Part shown: positions 24,131-33,309 of the stretch, in pieces
How the letters are laid out: the number at the start of each line of letters is the position of its first letter
How positions within the stretch are numbered: position 1 is the first letter of the stretch
Assembly (NCBI GenBank): GCA_934183355.1
Contig: CAKPST010000016.1
Coordinates: 1 to 36,573, forward strand
Source of the DNA: an uncultured Prevotella sp.
Lineage (GTDB): Bacteria > Bacteroidota > Bacteroidia > Bacteroidales > Bacteroidaceae
Length of the DNA: 36,573 nucleotides
Direction of reading: 5' to 3'
Position numbers and translations under genes: made by a program
The notes under the pieces: model-generated
Seen by the model: only the letters and a program-made list of their open reading frames with translations
The model's database searches: none
What the model was told of the DNA's origin: nothing

Positions 24131-24877
24131 TTATAGCATAAAAGCAATGCTCATGTCGTCCTTGCTGACTGTCCTGCTGTAATGAGAGAGCACTTCTGGT
24201 AATTGTGTAGTAACTTTTCCGATACCGTCATCGCTAACAGATTTCATGATATTGGCATAAAATCCATAAAGCAAATCTCCAGACCCAAATGTTCCATCAA
24301 CACCATCAGAGCAGAGAAACACAGCCTTCGGCATGGATTCTGCATCTCCGTATGCAAAACGGAACTCATTAACAGCATCTTCATCACAAAGCGACGTAGT
24401 CATATTCAGCATACAACGATCGTCCCATGGAATTGGCTGGCTCCACTCGTTAGCTTTGTTGAGCACAACGCACCTGCCGTCACCTATCTGCAATGCCAAC
24501 CAGAAATGCTTCGTTTGGACATAAGCAATAAGCGTGCAACCGTATGAAACAATATCATCGGCGTCCTGTATGCAGGATATTTCGTGAATCCATTCCGCCA
24601 ATATGCTTATACAGAGTCGTCTGATAGTATTCTTGGGGTTGTGGATTAGCCATACATTCCCGACATTGTTGCAAAACTCGCGCAGATGGCTCATCGTTAT
24701 TTGGCAAGATAACTTTGCACCGACAGCACTATTCTTATGTCTCTCTCCACCATGACCGTCACTCACAATAATCATAGCCATGTCTTCAGCCGTCCAGGAT
24801 AGCGAGGCATCCTGACACTCTCCTCCAGCATCAGCATGGCTCGCACCCTTTACGGTTTGGTTGTGAACATATCTCAT
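24131..24877 (-). CDS. PP2C-family serine/threonine phosphatase
   Basis: A metal-dependent protein phosphatase, cytoplasmic, likely reversing the neighbouring kinase. The 248-residue protein has the PP2C motifs in order: CQDAS with metal-binding Asp23, VSDGHGG with Asp40, GCTLIAYV, IGDGRCVVL, LCSDGVDGTF and the terminal KDDMSIAFM. Length is that of a minimal catalytic domain, without a regulatory extension. It starts 2 nt after the vWA gene stop, indicating translational coupling. Together with the kinase and vWA protein it forms a TerY-P-type triad. Confidence 0.92.
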   Translation of the reverse strand: MRYVHNQTVKGASHADAGGECQDASLSWTAEDMAMIIVSDGHGGERHKNSAVGAKLSCQITMSHLREFCNNVGNVWLIHNPKNTIRRLCISILAEWIHEISCIQDADDIVSYGCTLIAYVQTKHFWLALQIGDGRCVVLNKANEWSQPIPWDDRCMLNMTTSLCDEDAVNEFRFAYGDAESMPKAVFLCSDGVDGTFGSGDLLYGFYANIMKSVSDDGIGKVTTQLPEVLSHYSRTVSKDDMSIAFML

Positions 24878-24879
24878 GA

Positions 24880-25653
24880 TCAGTCGAATTCGTCAATGTC
24901 CAGTTCGTTCATTAATGCATCGTCGCCAACATCTATGCCCAACTCACCTTGTAGCTCCGTAGCGATGGCATCAGCCGTAAGTTGAGATTTTGAGGGAGTT
25001 GCCATTGTGTTTGATGAGGATGTGCAGACCGAAGAGCTTTGACTGCAAACCATAGATGAAGTGACAACTGCAACCTTTATTACAGCCTTCAAAGCATCTA
25101 TGTTGTGAACACGGAACACCAACTCGGGATTGCCAGTAAACGTACCCAGAACGTTGGTATCAGCATCGTTACCTATCGCAATGGATATACGTGTAGAATG
25201 GCGGAACCACGCATTTCCTTCCAAAGTTTTCATTCCTTCGTTAAAGTCGTCAGTAGGACCTCCATCACTAAGGAGAATTACTACAGGAGCGTATGAGCCA
25301 GAGGCTGATTTCAGAAAACCAGTCTTGTGCGAGAGCTGACGATTAAGTTCGTTGCAAGCTTTGCCCAAACAGGTCATACCGCTGGCAGTCTGATCGCTCC
25401 ATGACAGTTGAGATGCAGCAACCGGTTGTGGGGTCTGCCAAACAACTGTGTCACTGAACGTCATGGCAGAAAGCTTGATTTCTGCATCCGGATTGCTTTC
25501 GCCTATATTGTTGATTATAGGGATAACATTTCGCACAGCATCATTCACGGCAGCTATTTTCTCTCCAGCCATACTGCCTGAGACGTCAATCATAAGAAAG
25601 AGGTTGAGTGTGCGACGAGCCGCAGGCGTAAGTTCGTAATCGGTAAGTGCCAT
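24880..25653 (-). CDS. TerY-like von Willebrand factor A domain protein
   Basis: A soluble vWA protein expected to bind partners through a metal-ion-dependent adhesion site. The MIDAS is complete: DVSGSM (Asp23, Ser25, Ser27), the Thr in SGMTCLG and LLSDGGPTDD. The fold spans about residues 15-200, as in TerY of tellurium-resistance operons. It is followed by a Ser-rich linker (SSMVCSQSSSVCTSSSN) and an acidic tail ending in LDIDEFD. The Ser/Thr-rich linker is a plausible phosphorylation region for the neighbouring kinase. It lies between the kinase and phosphatase genes (gaps of 15 and 2 nt). Confidence 0.9.
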   Translation of the reverse strand: MALTDYELTPAARRTLNLFLMIDVSGSMAGEKIAAVNDAVRNVIPIINNIGESNPDAEIKLSAMTFSDTVVWQTPQPVAASQLSWSDQTASGMTCLGKACNELNRQLSHKTGFLKSASGSYAPVVILLSDGGPTDDFNEGMKTLEGNAWFRHSTRISIAIGNDADTNVLGTFTGNPELVFRVHNIDALKAVIKVAVVTSSMVCSQSSSVCTSSSNTMATPSKSQLTADAIATELQGELGIDVGDDALMNELDIDEFD

Positions 25654-25668
25654 AATTTTCGATATTAT

Positions 25669-26952
25669 TTAATGGGTTATTGTATATGTTATTGTTGATT
25701 CGTTATCTGTTATCTCTACTTTCATCCCATCCTTGACAGGGAAGAAACCTCGTGGAGTAACTGTAACACTTTTGTTGGAAGGAGTGATTACTCTCCAATC
25801 ATGAGTAGTGAGATTCTGAACGAGAAGAATATTGTTGCCTCCAGGCTTCAATGCCACACGTCCCGTTACGGCATCGCTTTTACCCATACGCAGGATGTTG
25901 TTATTGAAAAGCGGAATAGAACGGTTTTCGGTCTCCATCCACATTTCTGCTGTTGATGCTCCCCTGCAGTTGCGATTGATACATACCACACCAGTTCTTC
26001 TAAAGAACGATTCGTCGCCGCACAACGGACATTTCACGAGTGAGTCGCGAACACCAGTAAAGACATCTATCCATTGCATCTCTGTCATTCTCGTTTCGGG
26101 CGCATCCAATTTAGCTTTGGCAAACTCCTGCTTAAAAGAATCCTTCAGTACATCGGGCAGCAAGTTCCACATCGTTATCGCATTCGAGTGAATACCACGC
26201 ACGGGTCTATTCCTTGTGTCCGCATCATCATACATGAAGCAAAGCTGCTCGCCGAACAATCGTCGTTCTATCTCCTCGGTCATACATGGATAGCGAACTA
26301 CATTCATTCCTTCAAACGGATGGTCAATGCAGAAAAGCATGAATAGTATCACCGTCATGCTGAAACGATCAGAATAACTGTTTGGCATGTTCTTGCCCAA
26401 AACAATCTCTGGTGCTATGTATCTTGCTTTGCCAAGCACTCCCGAACTCTCGCCATGCGGAAATACGTTATCACAGTCGCATATCAACAGGTGTCCAGTA
26501 TCGGGATGTATAAAAAAGCCACCATCGTTCAAGTCTTGAAAAGAAAGTCCTTTAGCGTGAAGAAGCCTAAATGCCTCACACAACTCGATGGCAGCGTTCA
26601 GTATTGCTCTGAACGAGGAGAAACGAACCTTTGCCAGTCTGTACTGGCTAAACTCGTAATAGCCTTCAGGCTTGAGAGGCATGATATAGCCGAAACTGCC
26701 ATACTTCACCTTTGTTACAGCCTTTGGCCACAGAAACGATGATGAAGGAGCTCCGTCTTCTGCATTCTTCTGCAGGTTCTCATAGAACACGTTTCCCGGA
26801 TTCTGTTTATACCATTTCAGGGCATATTCTTCGCCATCTACTGTGACGGAATAGACAAACCCTTGTCCGCCGCTGCCGATGATGTTATTAACATGTGCCA
26901 CATTGCCATCTTTCAGAAGTAGTGTGGCATTATTATTTAGTTCTGTTCTCAT
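25669..26952 (-). CDS. serine/threonine protein kinase of the TerY-P type with zinc ribbon and FHA-like C terminus
   Basis: A cytoplasmic protein kinase. It has a glycine loop GSGGQGFVY (26-34), Lys46 in YALKWYK, catalytic loop SFQDLNDGGFF with Asp140, metal Asp in LLICDCDNV (Asp159) and APE at 180-182. The HRD motif is replaced by FQD, and the usual Asn five residues after the Asp is Gly. No membrane segment is present. A four-Cys zinc ribbon (CPLC ... CINRNC) lies near 305-328, followed by a beta-rich domain that resembles a phosphopeptide-binding FHA fold (inference). The ATG at 26952 lies 4 nt after the helicase stop and is preferred; an upstream ATG at 26973 would overlap the helicase and add seven residues. 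Confidence 0.87.
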   Translation of the reverse strand: MRTELNNNATLLLKDGNVAHVNNIIGSGGQGFVYSVTVDGEEYALKWYKQNPGNVFYENLQKNAEDGAPSSSFLWPKAVTKVKYGSFGYIMPLKPEGYYEFSQYRLAKVRFSSFRAILNAAIELCEAFRLLHAKGLSFQDLNDGGFFIHPDTGHLLICDCDNVFPHGESSGVLGKARYIAPEIVLGKNMPNSYSDRFSMTVILFMLFCIDHPFEGMNVVRYPCMTEEIERRLFGEQLCFMYDDADTRNRPVRGIHSNAITMWNLLPDVLKDSFKQEFAKAKLDAPETRMTEMQWIDVFTGVRDSLVKCPLCGDESFFRRTGVVCINRNCRGASTAEMWMETENRSIPLFNNNILRMGKSDAVTGRVALKPGGNNILLVQNLTTHDWRVITPSNKSVTVTPRGFFPVKDGMKVEITDNESTITYTITH

Positions 26953-26956
26953 ATTT

Positions 26957-29900
26957 TTATGATTTTGGTGCATAAAGCTGAATATCTGTAGGGCGGAACA
27001 TCCTTGATAGCATATAGCCGTTCTTTACACGCCCCATGTCGTCGGTATAGGTGACGAGATGTCCACGCCCTTTGTTCATTGCCAACTGGCGCAATTTACG
27101 GTTGCCCACATTCTTGCCGAACTCCTTGGCATAGGCAATACCCGACAACAGATTGCCAGTAACGATGTAAACCCTTTCGCGAGTAGAATTAGATAATAGC
27201 GAATCCCATGTGTCAAGAGTGACTTTAGACAGTCGTTGCCTCATCACGCCAAGATGCGTCTGGTTGTGTATCGTCATGAGCTTACTCTCTTCGGTTAGTG
27301 GTATATCCAATCTGCATCTACCATCATTAACCGCGAATACCGCTTTTATACTCGACCTTGTGGTCTTACTACCGACAACCTTGAAACCAAGAAACAGTCC
27401 AGTCGAAACGTAATCCACAAGTCTGTTGTCTTCTATCTCCCCATCAGCAACCAAAGCCATGGGGATGCCAACCGCCTGACCATTAGTAAACTTATTGAGA
27501 AGCTCACAGAGCAATCCGGTCTGTGTCTCGACCTTATTAATCTGTGCATTCATCATATCAGTATTGTTTGCACGCTCCTCCAGTTGTGCCAGATGGCTTG
27601 GAGTGTAATGTCCTCCCAAGCTGCGAAGGCTGTTCAGTTGTCGTGCTGCGTCATTCTGCAGTTGGGTATAATAAGCTCTTATGTTAGCCACTTTTTGTTT
27701 GCCATAATTCTTTATCTGTTTCAACAATACATCTGTGCTTGTCAACGTTGGCAGAATGGCCTTAATCTGAACCGATGTCAAAGGTTTATTCAGCACATCC
27801 ACCTCCACCTCATCAAGCATGGCATCATTGCCAAAGACGCTTGCCGAGTTACGTTTGCCGTTTTTGAACACCGTTCTGCTGAGCAGCGTAGCATTGAGCG
27901 GCAACACATTTGGTCTGAGGTCATTCTCGCCAATCTCGTCAAGATATCTTATCAGCTCAGTATATCTATGCATCACATCATCAAGAATTTCTTTCTGTTC
28001 ACTGCATTTAAGCAATCCCAAGGTGCGCATGAATCTGGTGATAAACGCCGCCTCGTCTTCTCTTCCTCTGAATGTATCATGCCCGTCATCTGCGAAATAG
28101 ACTTCTTTTTCCGGGTTGTCATGGAGATATTCCTTAGCTACTTTCGTACCATACTTATTCAGCATGTCAAATCCTGCATCGTCGGCATGTTGGTTGGCCT
28201 CAACGTTAGCATTCAACGAACGCAGTTTTCTCTCGTTCATCATAAGGAAACGCTGCTCTGCCGGTATTACAGAAGCCAGTGTCACGAAGGCACAATGTTG
28301 CAGCTGTCCTGTTCTGTCGGCACGTCCGTCGAACTGCGTCTGTCTGTCAGCACTATCCTGATGCTCCCATGTTATGACCGTACGTTTGCGCTTGTCGGTG
28401 AAAGCATCGCTGCAATGGAGGGATATGCCCGATGACATAACGCGATTTCCAATGAGTACATCCAGGACGCCATTATTGAAGTCGGATGCCATGCGTTTCT
28501 TGTCTATCTTCTTACGCATGACGGCGTGCGTCTTTCCAGTAGCTCCGTCTTTTATGTTCTCGTATTTCAAGATGGTCTTGCGCTGAGTCATCTCACCAAC
28601 TTTATATCCTTTGTTTTCCAGACTCTGAACGAAGTAGTCGATAGGGCTTAATGGCAATGAAGTGTCAGTGCCGTTGATTTTTCTGACAAGGAAATCGTAT
28701 GCTTTCTTTGCTTCATCGTCATTGAAGAACTTCTTGAGGTCTTTCAAATCAAAAGTCTGCTCCACTTCATAATACTTAACAGCCTTTCCTTTCTTTGTCG
28801 CAGCCAACGCCTTATACTTGAACATGTCCTTGAGGCAGTTGAGCAGACAAAGAGCAAATTCAGCCTTCGGCATTGCCATACCTGGATTTATAAGACTCGT
28901 ATAGTTGCTTTCCATTGTTCTGTTGATCTGGATGATAGGCTTGTGTCCTGCCTTCAGCTCCTCCAATGCCGCCTGGATGGCATCCTCAGTCTTTATCGAG
29001 AACAAAAGCTGGCGAATGGTTGGTGTCATTCGCAAGGTGAAATGCATGTACGCGATGTGAGTTTTCTTCCTTATGAACACCTCGTTTTTGCCAACCTTAT
29101 GTTTCATGCATACTATCTGTTCTGCTGAAAGACTTCTCAGATAAGGCGTTATGAACTCCTCCTGAAAATCATAGATGTCAGAAATAAGGTCTATCACTTT
29201 GTCGTATCTTTCCTGCACTTTCACAACGTCTTTTGCTCTGTCACACGTATAGAGTGTGCGCTCAACGTCTTTCATATCACGCTGACGACGTATCATAGAA
29301 CCCGAAGTGACCAATCCTTTTGCCATAACCTCCTGCAGTATAGGACCACCATGTGAAATTATATCAATAAGTTGGGTTGCCGAAATATCAGCTTCGCCCA
29401 TGGCGGTCTTCATAGCGTAGATAGGCATACTCGAAGGATATTTGGCGTATGTGGCAGATGCAAAGCACACTCCACATGATTTCTGAACAGCCTCACGGAA
29501 GAATTCGCCTACATTGCTTTCCTCGCCACTGGCATTGTGGCTCTCGTCCATAAGAAGATACGCACCTTCGATAGTGTCCATCACGCAGTCGGCTTTCCAG
29601 TTCTTCGAGCGGTCACGACTGAGCTGGGAATATGTGAGCAAAAGGAAATCGTAGCCCGCAGGCAGTCTCTTTGTGTCACGGAATTCTTTCATTTCCAATT
29701 CGTCAGGAAGGTTGTATATGATGTTGCCGTTCGCATCTGTTATCTTTGCCTCTTTATCAGAGTTTAGTATGAATGGTCTTAAATCGCCATAACCGATGTC
29801 AAAGAGGTCTCTGAACAGGTCGTTGAACAATACAGACTTCTCTGTGACGAATACCGGACGAACAGACTGTAGTGTTGCCCATTTGAGCAACATAGCCAAC

Positions 29901-30550
29901 TGGCGTCCTTTGCCAATACCGGTCATATCACCAAGGATAAAGCCTCTGCCATTGCGCATCTGCCGTATGGCCATTGCAACGCCGTCAATTTGCTCACCGC
30001 TGATTTTTTCTTCCAGTTCCTTATTCGTGGCAATCTGCATTTCCGTCATTACGAATTCTGCCACACTACCCTCCTCATGTGCAATTACGTTTAGTTGATG
30101 ATGCACCGGCGTGGCCATGGCAGATGGGATAAGCGTACCGATGCACTTTTTTGACCCGTGTGCGATATATTCGACGACCTCTTCCTCCAGCCCGACTTTC
30201 TGACAGATATTGATGTCGGCGATATCGTCATAGCTGTCCACATCCGCAATCCAGCCAAGAGCGTATGCAATAGATTGAAGTGCATAGTGAATGTCGGCAT
30301 TGCCTGAGAAGCGGCTTCCAACTTCCTGCTCCAACTTCTCTGCTTCATCCTCCTTCCATTCGCCCCAACTATAAAGCTGGTTTACATAGCCCTCGTTCAC
30401 CATGAAACGGAACAATTGCTTGTAAGGCTTATTGGCGAATGTACGGAAGAGCCCTTCATCGTCCATCATGGCGGTCAACTGTGGTGTAGTGAGATGACGT
30501 TCGCCATAACGCTTTACAAATTCGTATAATTGTATGTGAAATTTGTTCAT
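26957..30550 (-). CDS. Strawberry-notch-like superfamily 2 helicase
   Basis: A large DNA-dependent ATPase/helicase of the Strawberry notch type found in phages, plasmids and defence islands. The 1197-residue protein has Walker A GDMTGIGKGRQ (207-217), motif II DESH (335-338, within MDESHNASGEES), motif III SAT (365-367), motif V MSSGISLHC (near 705-713) and motif VI RQTQFDGRADRTGQ (736-749). The GDxTGIGKGRQ form and DESHNA are characteristic of this clade. The N-terminal ~60 residues look like a winged helix (LTTPQLTAMM...FMVNEGYV). The ~400-residue C terminus is not recognised. There is no fused methyltransferase, unlike many polyvalent phage homologues. The ATG at 30550 follows the ligase stop by 2 nt with a good ggaaggaag site; a TTG start at 30568 would overlap the ligase. 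Confidence 0.82.
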   Translation of the reverse strand: MNKFHIQLYEFVKRYGERHLTTPQLTAMMDDEGLFRTFANKPYKQLFRFMVNEGYVNQLYSWGEWKEDEAEKLEQEVGSRFSGNADIHYALQSIAYALGWIADVDSYDDIADINICQKVGLEEEVVEYIAHGSKKCIGTLIPSAMATPVHHQLNVIAHEEGSVAEFVMTEMQIATNKELEEKISGEQIDGVAMAIRQMRNGRGFILGDMTGIGKGRQLAMLLKWATLQSVRPVFVTEKSVLFNDLFRDLFDIGYGDLRPFILNSDKEAKITDANGNIIYNLPDELEMKEFRDTKRLPAGYDFLLLTYSQLSRDRSKNWKADCVMDTIEGAYLLMDESHNASGEESNVGEFFREAVQKSCGVCFASATYAKYPSSMPIYAMKTAMGEADISATQLIDIISHGGPILQEVMAKGLVTSGSMIRRQRDMKDVERTLYTCDRAKDVVKVQERYDKVIDLISDIYDFQEEFITPYLRSLSAEQIVCMKHKVGKNEVFIRKKTHIAYMHFTLRMTPTIRQLLFSIKTEDAIQAALEELKAGHKPIIQINRTMESNYTSLINPGMAMPKAEFALCLLNCLKDMFKYKALAATKKGKAVKYYEVEQTFDLKDLKKFFNDDEAKKAYDFLVRKINGTDTSLPLSPIDYFVQSLENKGYKVGEMTQRKTILKYENIKDGATGKTHAVMRKKIDKKRMASDFNNGVLDVLIGNRVMSSGISLHCSDAFTDKRKRTVITWEHQDSADRQTQFDGRADRTGQLQHCAFVTLASVIPAEQRFLMMNERKLRSLNANVEANQHADDAGFDMLNKYGTKVAKEYLHDNPEKEVYFADDGHDTFRGREDEAAFITRFMRTLGLLKCSEQKEILDDVMHRYTELIRYLDEIGENDLRPNVLPLNATLLSRTVFKNGKRNSASVFGNDAMLDEVEVDVLNKPLTSVQIKAILPTLTSTDVLLKQIKNYGKQKVANIRAYYTQLQNDAARQLNSLRSLGGHYTPSHLAQLEERANNTDMMNAQINKVETQTGLLCELLNKFTNGQAVGIPMALVADGEIEDNRLVDYVSTGLFLGFKVVGSKTTRSSIKAVFAVNDGRCRLDIPLTEESKLMTIHNQTHLGVMRQRLSKVTLDTWDSLLSNSTRERVYIVTGNLLSGIAYAKEFGKNVGNRKLRQLAMNKGRGHLVTYTDDMGRVKNGYMLSRMFRPTDIQLYAPKS

Positions 30551-30552
30551 GT

Positions 30553-31935
30553 TCAGACTTCCTTCCAACCTTTTTTTACGTTATTATCTATCATTTCCTG
30601 GCACATGTCCATTATCTGTTGCTTGCTGTCAGAAACACGGATGTCGCGTTTCAATAGTTCCTGACGTGTACTGCTGTAGTCAGTTATATGTAACACGTAA
30701 GCAGGATAAACGCCAGTAGATTCCTTGTTGGTTTTCCATACCACATATTTCTGTATCATTATCTTACCGGCGGCTTGTTTAACAAACACCCGTCTAAGCA
30801 TTCTGATACTATTTGGTAATGATTCCTTGGCTACAGCTCGCTTCACAGAAAACGAACACAGGTCAGTAAGCTGTTTTATACGTATATCTGTAGTATTGCA
30901 CGACTTGTCGTTCCTAATACGTTCAAACACCGGGCTATGAACTACTGCTCCCGATGTCTTCATCACAACCGAATATCCTTGCTCTTGGTCATATCTTAGA
31001 AGCATGTTCTGTTTTGGTTCGCCAGCTGCGTTTTCCGTCACGAAGTCTATGCCCGATATCTCTACTACCACTTTTGGCCTAACCATTTGGAATGCTACAT
31101 TACGAGAATCTGTTTCCACATATTCCGACTCAACCTTATCGTTTTGCAGCATTGCATAGAATTCTCTTCGCATGTCTTCCGTAAGTCCCGTGCCTGTAGA
31201 AGCGAACTGTTGCAATATACCATCCGGACGCATAACGGCAAGAAGCATGTCGCGCATCATTTCTGCGTGAGCATCTTCACCAACCGTATATCCGATAATG
31301 ACGGCATCAATGGTGTGACGTGGTTTCACCTTATATATTATAGGTTGCTCGCTGTGAACCACAAGACCTTCTGCGCCACCTTCTATCACCCACTCGTTGT
31401 ATATCTTTTCAACATCATTTCTGCTTGATGCCGATGTAGCGTCGACCTGGCGAACGAGCTCTCCAGCATTGAACCATCTGTGAAGCTTTGTCCATTTCTC
31501 TTTGAAATGAGTCACCTCGCATGGTTCGCCTTCAATGTCTATGATGTCAAAGGGTGCGATATGGAGTTTATTATGCATCTCCGGATGTGCTATAGCCTTA
31601 GCAACGTCGCATACTCTTTCACGACCATTGTCACGGATCGTAGCATACAGTTCGGCACCTAAAGTCATGTTACTGATGCCTCCTTGGTTGACTATATGTT
31701 TGAGTTCTTGAAGACAAGGAAGCTTGCCTGGTACTGCATTGCCATGTGAGGTATAGGCACTTACCTCGCCATCGCGCACAAATACCACGAGCATGATGCC
31801 GTCCATTTTCTTTGTTACAAGGAAGTCTTCGCCAGAAATCTTATCCTTCAGCTTTGCGCCTTCAACAAGCATGAAGCGGCCTGCAATAGTTCGCTTGTAT
31901 TCTTTTGCGATATTAGGAAAATCATTATTCATCAT
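30553..31935 (-). CDS. ATP-dependent DNA/RNA ligase-type nucleotidyltransferase
   Basis: A predicted nucleic-acid ligase. The adenylation core has motif I KKMDG (Lys43 as the AMP acceptor), motif III LGAELYA, motif IV EGLVVHS and motif V IYKVKP. An OB-fold-like segment follows (VIIGYTVGEDAHAEMMRDMLLAVM...). All key motifs are present, so it should be active. The 460 residues include a roughly 150-residue C-terminal extension (from about 310) that I do not recognise. Whether the substrate is DNA or RNA cannot be read directly; the ATP ligases of bacterial repair and of phages are the nearest comparison. It is directly coupled to the helicase gene (2-nt gap) and follows an unknown gene by 15 nt. 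Confidence 0.83.
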   Translation of the reverse strand: MMNNDFPNIAKEYKRTIAGRFMLVEGAKLKDKISGEDFLVTKKMDGIMLVVFVRDGEVSAYTSHGNAVPGKLPCLQELKHIVNQGGISNMTLGAELYATIRDNGRERVCDVAKAIAHPEMHNKLHIAPFDIIDIEGEPCEVTHFKEKWTKLHRWFNAGELVRQVDATSASSRNDVEKIYNEWVIEGGAEGLVVHSEQPIIYKVKPRHTIDAVIIGYTVGEDAHAEMMRDMLLAVMRPDGILQQFASTGTGLTEDMRREFYAMLQNDKVESEYVETDSRNVAFQMVRPKVVVEISGIDFVTENAAGEPKQNMLLRYDQEQGYSVVMKTSGAVVHSPVFERIRNDKSCNTTDIRIKQLTDLCSFSVKRAVAKESLPNSIRMLRRVFVKQAAGKIMIQKYVVWKTNKESTGVYPAYVLHITDYSSTRQELLKRDIRVSDSKQQIMDMCQEMIDNNVKKGWKEV

Positions 31936-31950
31936 AACAGCATCGTTGAA

Positions 31951-32646
31951 TTATTGGGTAAGTGACTTTAGTTCAAGATTGGTAAGATGAAGAAGAAGAC
32001 AGTATTTGTCATCTTTCACCCTCCCTTCGAGGAATGCCCGGTAGGGTGTTCCGCCTGTACTCATAACAAGTGGCCCTACGCCTTTGCTGCCTGCTCCTAC
32101 GAGCATCATGCAGTTCTTCTCATGTAGCATCTTTGCCATGTCGTAAAGGAAATCGAAGGTCAAGCCATTGATATGCTTCAACTGGTATTTCCTTACAAAA
32201 ACGAAGGTGCGTACAGCCTTGTCTTTGGGTATGAGTTTGCCTGTCCATCTCAGTGGAAAGTCGATATTGATGTTCGACTCTGTTGTATGGAATTTCCTTA
32301 CCTCCACCTGCTCACCTTCTGGCGAAAATCTCACATGTTGTCTCAGAACTCTGTAAGCCACTTTGCCTTTATCGTCAAGAAACACTTTCTTGATCTTCCC
32401 CAGTCGCATACCCACCATTTCGAAGTCTATCTCTGGGTCGCCATTGATTATTTCGTCGGCAAGGCCTTCTCCGTACTTGTCATAAAGTATCTCCGTACTT
32501 GTTGCTGGCGTTGCTTTCAGAAAACGTGCATTTGTATATCCCATACCATCTTTGCGCCGCATGGAGAAGGCATGTTTAATGCTTTTCTGCTCAAAACCCA
32601 CCTGAGCGTTGCGGGCTTTTATGTTTGAAATGTTTATAGCTCTCAT
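31951..32646 (-). CDS. conserved-looking protein of unknown function, ligase neighbour
   Basis: I do not recognise this 231-residue protein. It has no signal peptide and no membrane segment. The N terminus is basic (MRAINISNIKARNAQVGFEQKSIKHAFSMRRKD), followed by mixed alpha/beta sequence. A C-terminal block KNCMMLVGAGSKGVGPLVMSTGGTPYRAFLEGRV contains a Gly-rich loop, though not a Walker A. It lies tightly between two other operon genes (27 and 15 nt), so it is probably a structural or accessory subunit of the same system. DNA binding through the basic N terminus is only a possibility. Confidence 0.8.
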   Translation of the reverse strand: MRAINISNIKARNAQVGFEQKSIKHAFSMRRKDGMGYTNARFLKATPATSTEILYDKYGEGLADEIINGDPEIDFEMVGMRLGKIKKVFLDDKGKVAYRVLRQHVRFSPEGEQVEVRKFHTTESNINIDFPLRWTGKLIPKDKAVRTFVFVRKYQLKHINGLTFDFLYDMAKMLHEKNCMMLVGAGSKGVGPLVMSTGGTPYRAFLEGRVKDDKYCLLLHLTNLELKSLTQ

Positions 32647-32673
32647 AGTAGGAGTTTTATGATGTTACGAATA

Positions 32674-33276
32674 TTAAAACATAGCAAAGTCTATCTCTTC
32701 ATCAAGACAAATCTCATCTTCAACTGTGTCGAGCACACCTTGTTGCTCAAGTCCTATGTAATCGTAATTGCCGTCGATGCCTACGATGATAAATACGTTT
32801 GGACCATTCGTGATGATGAAAGCTGTATTGAGTTCGTAGCCGCCTCGATATGAGAAGGGAAACTTATAGATATCATCGCCTATCTTGCTTGACAAAAGCA
32901 ACGAGTCTTCGCCCATGAGTTGATATACGGATGCGAGGTTGTGGTCGAGTAGGTCTTCTACTGTTGTCTTTTCAAGGAGTTCTATTCCTGTATCAAAAGA
33001 CGAAGGAACAGCTTGTGCCATGTTGCCATGGGCATCAAATGCCATGAGCTCTGAGCGCTCCATCCACAACCCATCTTCACTAAGCATTCCGTTCTTTATG
33101 TTGCCATTTGGTATTATAGTCACGCCATCACTATTCAAGCCTGCCTGCTGACATGTTGTTCCGTCTGGTGTTACCACTCTCAGCTCATTCCAACCATAAA
33201 CCTTTTTGCGCTCCAGTTTTGTTGGATACACCGAGAAGCTTCGTCCGTCGATTCTTATGTCCAGTTGCTTTGCCAT
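32674..33276 (-). CDS. protein of unknown function, acidic C terminus
   Basis: A 200-residue soluble protein with no recognised domain. It opens with MAKQLDIRIDGRSFSVYPTKLERKKVYGW and contains the block VVTPDGTTCQQAGLNSDGVTIIPNGN. Further on comes PSSFDTGIELLEKTTVEDLLDHNLASVYQL, and it ends in a strongly acidic tail (DTVEDEICLDEEIDFAMF). I have the impression that proteins with this opening and the VPSSFD/SVYQL blocks occur next to vWA/kinase genes in other bacteria, but cannot confirm it here. The acidic tails on this protein, the vWA protein and the FtsK-gamma protein may reflect shared contacts. It is the first large gene of the operon, 33 nt after a 38-aa ORF. Confidence 0.78.
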   Translation of the reverse strand: MAKQLDIRIDGRSFSVYPTKLERKKVYGWNELRVVTPDGTTCQQAGLNSDGVTIIPNGNIKNGMLSEDGLWMERSELMAFDAHGNMAQAVPSSFDTGIELLEKTTVEDLLDHNLASVYQLMGEDSLLLSSKIGDDIYKFPFSYRGGYELNTAFIITNGPNVFIIVGIDGNYDYIGLEQQGVLDTVEDEICLDEEIDFAMF

Positions 33277-33309
33277 ATTATGTTCCGTTAAAGTTGTTGT
33301 TTACAATTA

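Noticed and set aside
27584..28435. 283-aa plus-strand frame opposite the helicase gene
   Set aside because: It lies wholly antisense to a coding region with conserved helicase motifs, has no domain-like composition and no promoter.
26957..30550. BREX, DISARM or restriction-modification helicase
   Set aside because: No methyltransferase, PglZ, BrxL or phospholipase-D gene is present, and the motifs fit the Strawberry-notch clade rather than the DISARM or BREX helicases.
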